Source of the DNA: Pseudomonadota bacterium
Lineage (GTDB): Bacteria > Pseudomonadota > Gammaproteobacteria > Acidiferrobacterales > UBA6901
Direction of reading: 5' to 3'
DNA: 8,424 nt
NCBI GenBank assembly: GCA_021783175.1
Contig: JAJXUF010000137.1
Coordinates: 1-8,424 of the forward strand
A program made the translations under genes and the position numbers. The notes under the pieces are model-generated. The model did no database searches, was not told the origin of the DNA, and saw only the letters and a program-made list of their open reading frames with translations. Of this stretch, positions 6,683 to 8,424 are shown in pieces (within the stretch, counting starts at the first letter, position 1; each line of letters starts with the position of its first letter).

Positions 6683-7957
6683 ATGAAGACGAAAACCGCC
6701 GTCCAAGAGCTGCGCAAGGGAATGTACGTCTCGGAGCTGGACAGGCCCTGGGTGGGGACGCCATTCCTTTTCCAAGGCTTCGAGATTCGAAGCGACGAGG
6801 AAATCGAACAACTGCGCGAGTTGTGTCAGTTTGTCTATATCGACACTGAGGCCGAACAAACGCGCGCTCCCCACCCCGCTGCGCCGGCAATCCGCATCCC
6901 ACCCAGAGTCATTGCGCCAGAACACAAGACTGTCACTGACGCGGAGGTATTGAAGCAGACATTGCGTGCGGACCGCGCGCGACCCCGCTATAACGATCTG
7001 ACCAGCCTTGACGAAGAGATCGGTGCAGCGCGCGACCTAGAAACAAACACGCGCGAACTGGTTTACAGCATCATGGACGATGTCAAGCTAGGACGCGCCA
7101 TCAATTCGGCGCGGGCCAAGGAGCTGGTGGCCCAGATGGTAGACAGTATCGTTCGCAATCCTGACGCCCTCGTCTGGCTTACCCAACTGAAGGCCAAGAA
7201 CGAGTACACTGCGCTGCACAGCCTGCGGGTGTGCATTCTGGCGCTCGCGTTCGGACGTCACCTTGACCTCGCACCCGATCATCTCAACGTCCTTGGTACC
7301 GGAGCGTTGTTGCATGACATCGGCAAGCTTAAGGTGCCAAACGAAATCCTCGACAAACCTGCGCGACTTACCGATGACGAGTACCGGATCATGAAAACGC
7401 ATGTGCCTGAGGGGGTGAAAATCCTCGAGGTTACGAGCGGCATCCCGGCAGCCGCAATTGACGTGGCGCGCTGCCACCACGAGCGCTACAGCGGCGCCGG
7501 CTACGTCAACGGCATCACCGGTGATCAGATTGGCCTGTTCGGTCTTATGGGCGCAATTGTGGATTGTTATGACGCCATAACCAGCGACCGCGCCTATCAC
7601 TCCGGCCTCTCGGCATACGATGCGCTGAAAAAGCTTTACGAGGGGCGCAACAAGGATTTCCACGGCGGCCTGGTGGAACAATTCATCCAGTGCATGGGGA
7701 TCTATCCGATCGGCAGCATCGTCGAGATGAGCACCGGCAGCGTGGGCGTAGTTATCACAGTGAATCGCGAACGCCGCCTGCGGCCGAAAGTCGCCTTGGT
7801 GCTAGACTCGCAGAAACACCCCTATCCCGTCGTCACCGTCCTTGATCTGTTTCACAGTCCGCACGACAACTCCGGCTTGGCATTGGAAATTCGCCGCGTA
7901 CTTCCCGCCGGCTCCTACGGCATCAGCGCCAACACCTATTTACCCGCGGGCTTCTGA
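6683..7957 (+). CDS. DUF3391 and HD-GYP domain protein, probable cyclic-di-GMP phosphodiesterase
   Basis: The 424-residue product has an N-terminal DUF3391 domain (about 5-125: VQELRKGMYVSELDRPW, then FVYIDTE), an HD-GYP domain (about 165-340) and a C-terminal extension of about 80 residues. HD-GYP enzymes hydrolyse cyclic-di-GMP through a di- or tri-metal centre, lowering the second messenger that favours biofilm over motility. Metal-site residues are present: H179, H211/D212 in LLHDIGK, the His of MKTHVPEG, H265/H266 in CHHERYSG, and DCYDAITSDRAY. The signature GYP tripeptide is GYV here (273-275). The order resembles Pseudomonas PA4108. No membrane segment or signal peptide is seen, so it should be cytoplasmic. 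ATG 6683 is preferred over a GTG at 6602 because DUF3391 begins there and the extra 27 residues look non-coding; neither has a strong Shine-Dalgarno. The gene follows nadC by 163 bases and may have its own promoter. Confidence 0.9.
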   Translation: MKTKTAVQELRKGMYVSELDRPWVGTPFLFQGFEIRSDEEIEQLRELCQFVYIDTEAEQTRAPHPAAPAIRIPPRVIAPEHKTVTDAEVLKQTLRADRARPRYNDLTSLDEEIGAARDLETNTRELVYSIMDDVKLGRAINSARAKELVAQMVDSIVRNPDALVWLTQLKAKNEYTALHSLRVCILALAFGRHLDLAPDHLNVLGTGALLHDIGKLKVPNEILDKPARLTDDEYRIMKTHVPEGVKILEVTSGIPAAAIDVARCHHERYSGAGYVNGITGDQIGLFGLMGAIVDCYDAITSDRAYHSGLSAYDALKKLYEGRNKDFHGGLVEQFIQCMGIYPIGSIVEMSTGSVGVVITVNRERRLRPKVALVLDSQKHPYPVVTVLDLFHSPHDNSGLALEIRRVLPAGSYGISANTYLPAGF

Positions 7958-7988
7958 CAGCGACCAACAACGTTCAAACGCTTGCGGC

Positions 7989-8043
7989 GACGCAGCTCCC
8001 GATCGGATCGGCTTTTGCATTACCGAATCAGTGCCGCTGCGTC
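7989..8043. repeat. Long-loop inverted repeat between the convergent HD-GYP and pgeF genes
   Basis: GACGCAGC (7989-7996) and GCTGCGTC (8036-8043) are exact 8-base complements with a 39-base loop. The pair sits in the 118-base gap between two gene ends and encloses the smaller hairpin at 7999-8011. It could form the base of a shared transcript-end structure, though a loop this long is weak evidence. Confidence 0.3.
7999..8016 (+). terminator. Weak terminator-like hairpin after the HD-GYP gene
   Basis: CCGAT and ATCGG form a 5-base stem around CGG (7999-8011), followed directly by CTTTT on the plus strand. It lies about 40 bases after the HD-GYP stop codon. The stem is short and the T-run has only four T, so termination here would be inefficient or assisted. 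Confidence 0.35.
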
Positions 8044-8075
8044 CGGGAAATGGTCAACTGCGTGGGATGCAGATG

Positions 8076-8424
8076 TCAGCGCTCAATCCAGATGAGCGAT
8101 GCCATTCGACCGCACGCACCGTCCCGGCGGTAGGAAAAGAATCGGACTTGATCTGCCACCGTACACAAGCCGCCTCCGAAAATGCGGTTAACGCCGGCGG
8201 CGGCCAGCCGCAAACGAGCGAGTGCGTAAAGGTCGGCAAAAAAATGTCCGTCCCTGCCTGGTGTGAACAGGTCTGCAGCGGCTGCATTGCCCAGCGTGAA
8301 CGCTTCGCGCACCTCCGCTCCCACCTCGAATGCCTGCGGGCCGATTGCCGGCCCCAACCAAGCCATGAGAGTAGCGGGCGAAACAGCCATCGCCTCAATG
8401 CCGCGCTCCACGACACCCGCAGCC
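8076..8424 (-). CDS. pgeF: Peptidoglycan editing factor PgeF (YfiH/DUF152 family), C-terminal part
   Basis: About 115 C-terminal residues are present; the gene runs off the right edge, so its start and N-terminal half are missing. The partial frame enters with AAGV and continues VERGIEAMAV, then LGPAIGPQAFEVGAEVREAF, DLYALARLRLAAAGV, IFGGGLCT and FFSYRRDGACGRMASLIWI. These match the C-terminal half of E. coli YfiH closely (IGPRAFEVG, IFGGDRCT, FFSYRRD, GRMASFIW). The AAGV at the edge corresponds to the end of the HAGWRGLAAGV segment that supplies a zinc-binding His. YfiH/PgeF is a cytoplasmic purine-nucleoside-phosphorylase-like fold protein that keeps L-serine out of the peptidoglycan precursor in place of L-alanine; older annotations call it a laccase or polyphenol oxidase. 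The GTG at 8411 is internal and not the true start. rluD is the usual neighbour further upstream, outside this window. Confidence 0.93.
   Translation of the reverse strand, partial: AAGVVERGIEAMAVSPATLMAWLGPAIGPQAFEVGAEVREAFTLGNAAAADLFTPGRDGHFFADLYALARLRLAAAGVNRIFGGGLCTVADQVRFFSYRRDGACGRMASLIWIER

Noticed and set aside
8054..8416. Second minus-strand frame of 120 codons overlapping pgeF
   Set aside because: It is out of frame with the clearly recognisable PgeF C-terminus and has no motif of its own.

Overview
The window looks like ordinary chromosomal DNA of a proteobacterium. A betaproteobacterium is my best guess, from ClpB and NadC sequence character, the moderately high GC content, a textbook sigma-32 promoter and a DUF3391/HD-GYP protein. 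This is recalled similarity, not a search. There is no mobile element, CRISPR array, rRNA or tRNA that I can recognise.

Layout. On the minus strand, read from right to left: the C-terminal part of pgeF (8424 to 8076, cut by the window edge); then, after a plus-strand block, a two-gene unit made of a UMF1-type major facilitator transporter (5102 to 3777) and a PlsC-type acyltransferase (3780 to 3067) that overlap by 4 bases; then clpB (2830 to 227) under its own heat-shock promoter at 2866-2894. On the plus strand: a decayed remnant of a retropepsin-like aspartic protease gene (about 5252-5531), nadC (5617-6519) and a DUF3391/HD-GYP cyclic-di-GMP phosphodiesterase-type gene (6683-7957). That gene converges on pgeF across a 118-base gap holding weak terminator-like structure.

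How the genes relate. ClpB is the stress disaggregase and is controlled separately. The transporter and the acyltransferase are translationally coupled and probably share a job at the inner membrane, perhaps moving and acylating a lipid or lipid precursor; this is inference. NadC makes nicotinate mononucleotide for NAD synthesis. The HD-GYP protein probably lowers cyclic-di-GMP. PgeF corrects misincorporated residues in peptidoglycan precursors. These are mostly housekeeping genes side by side rather than one pathway.

The points most worth a second look are the broken protease remnant upstream of nadC with its catalytic motif lost, the coupled UMF1-PlsC pair, the GYV variant of the GYP motif in the phosphodiesterase, and the GTC codon at ClpB position 149, where E. 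coli uses GTG as an internal start. I do not see a large undescribed system here.
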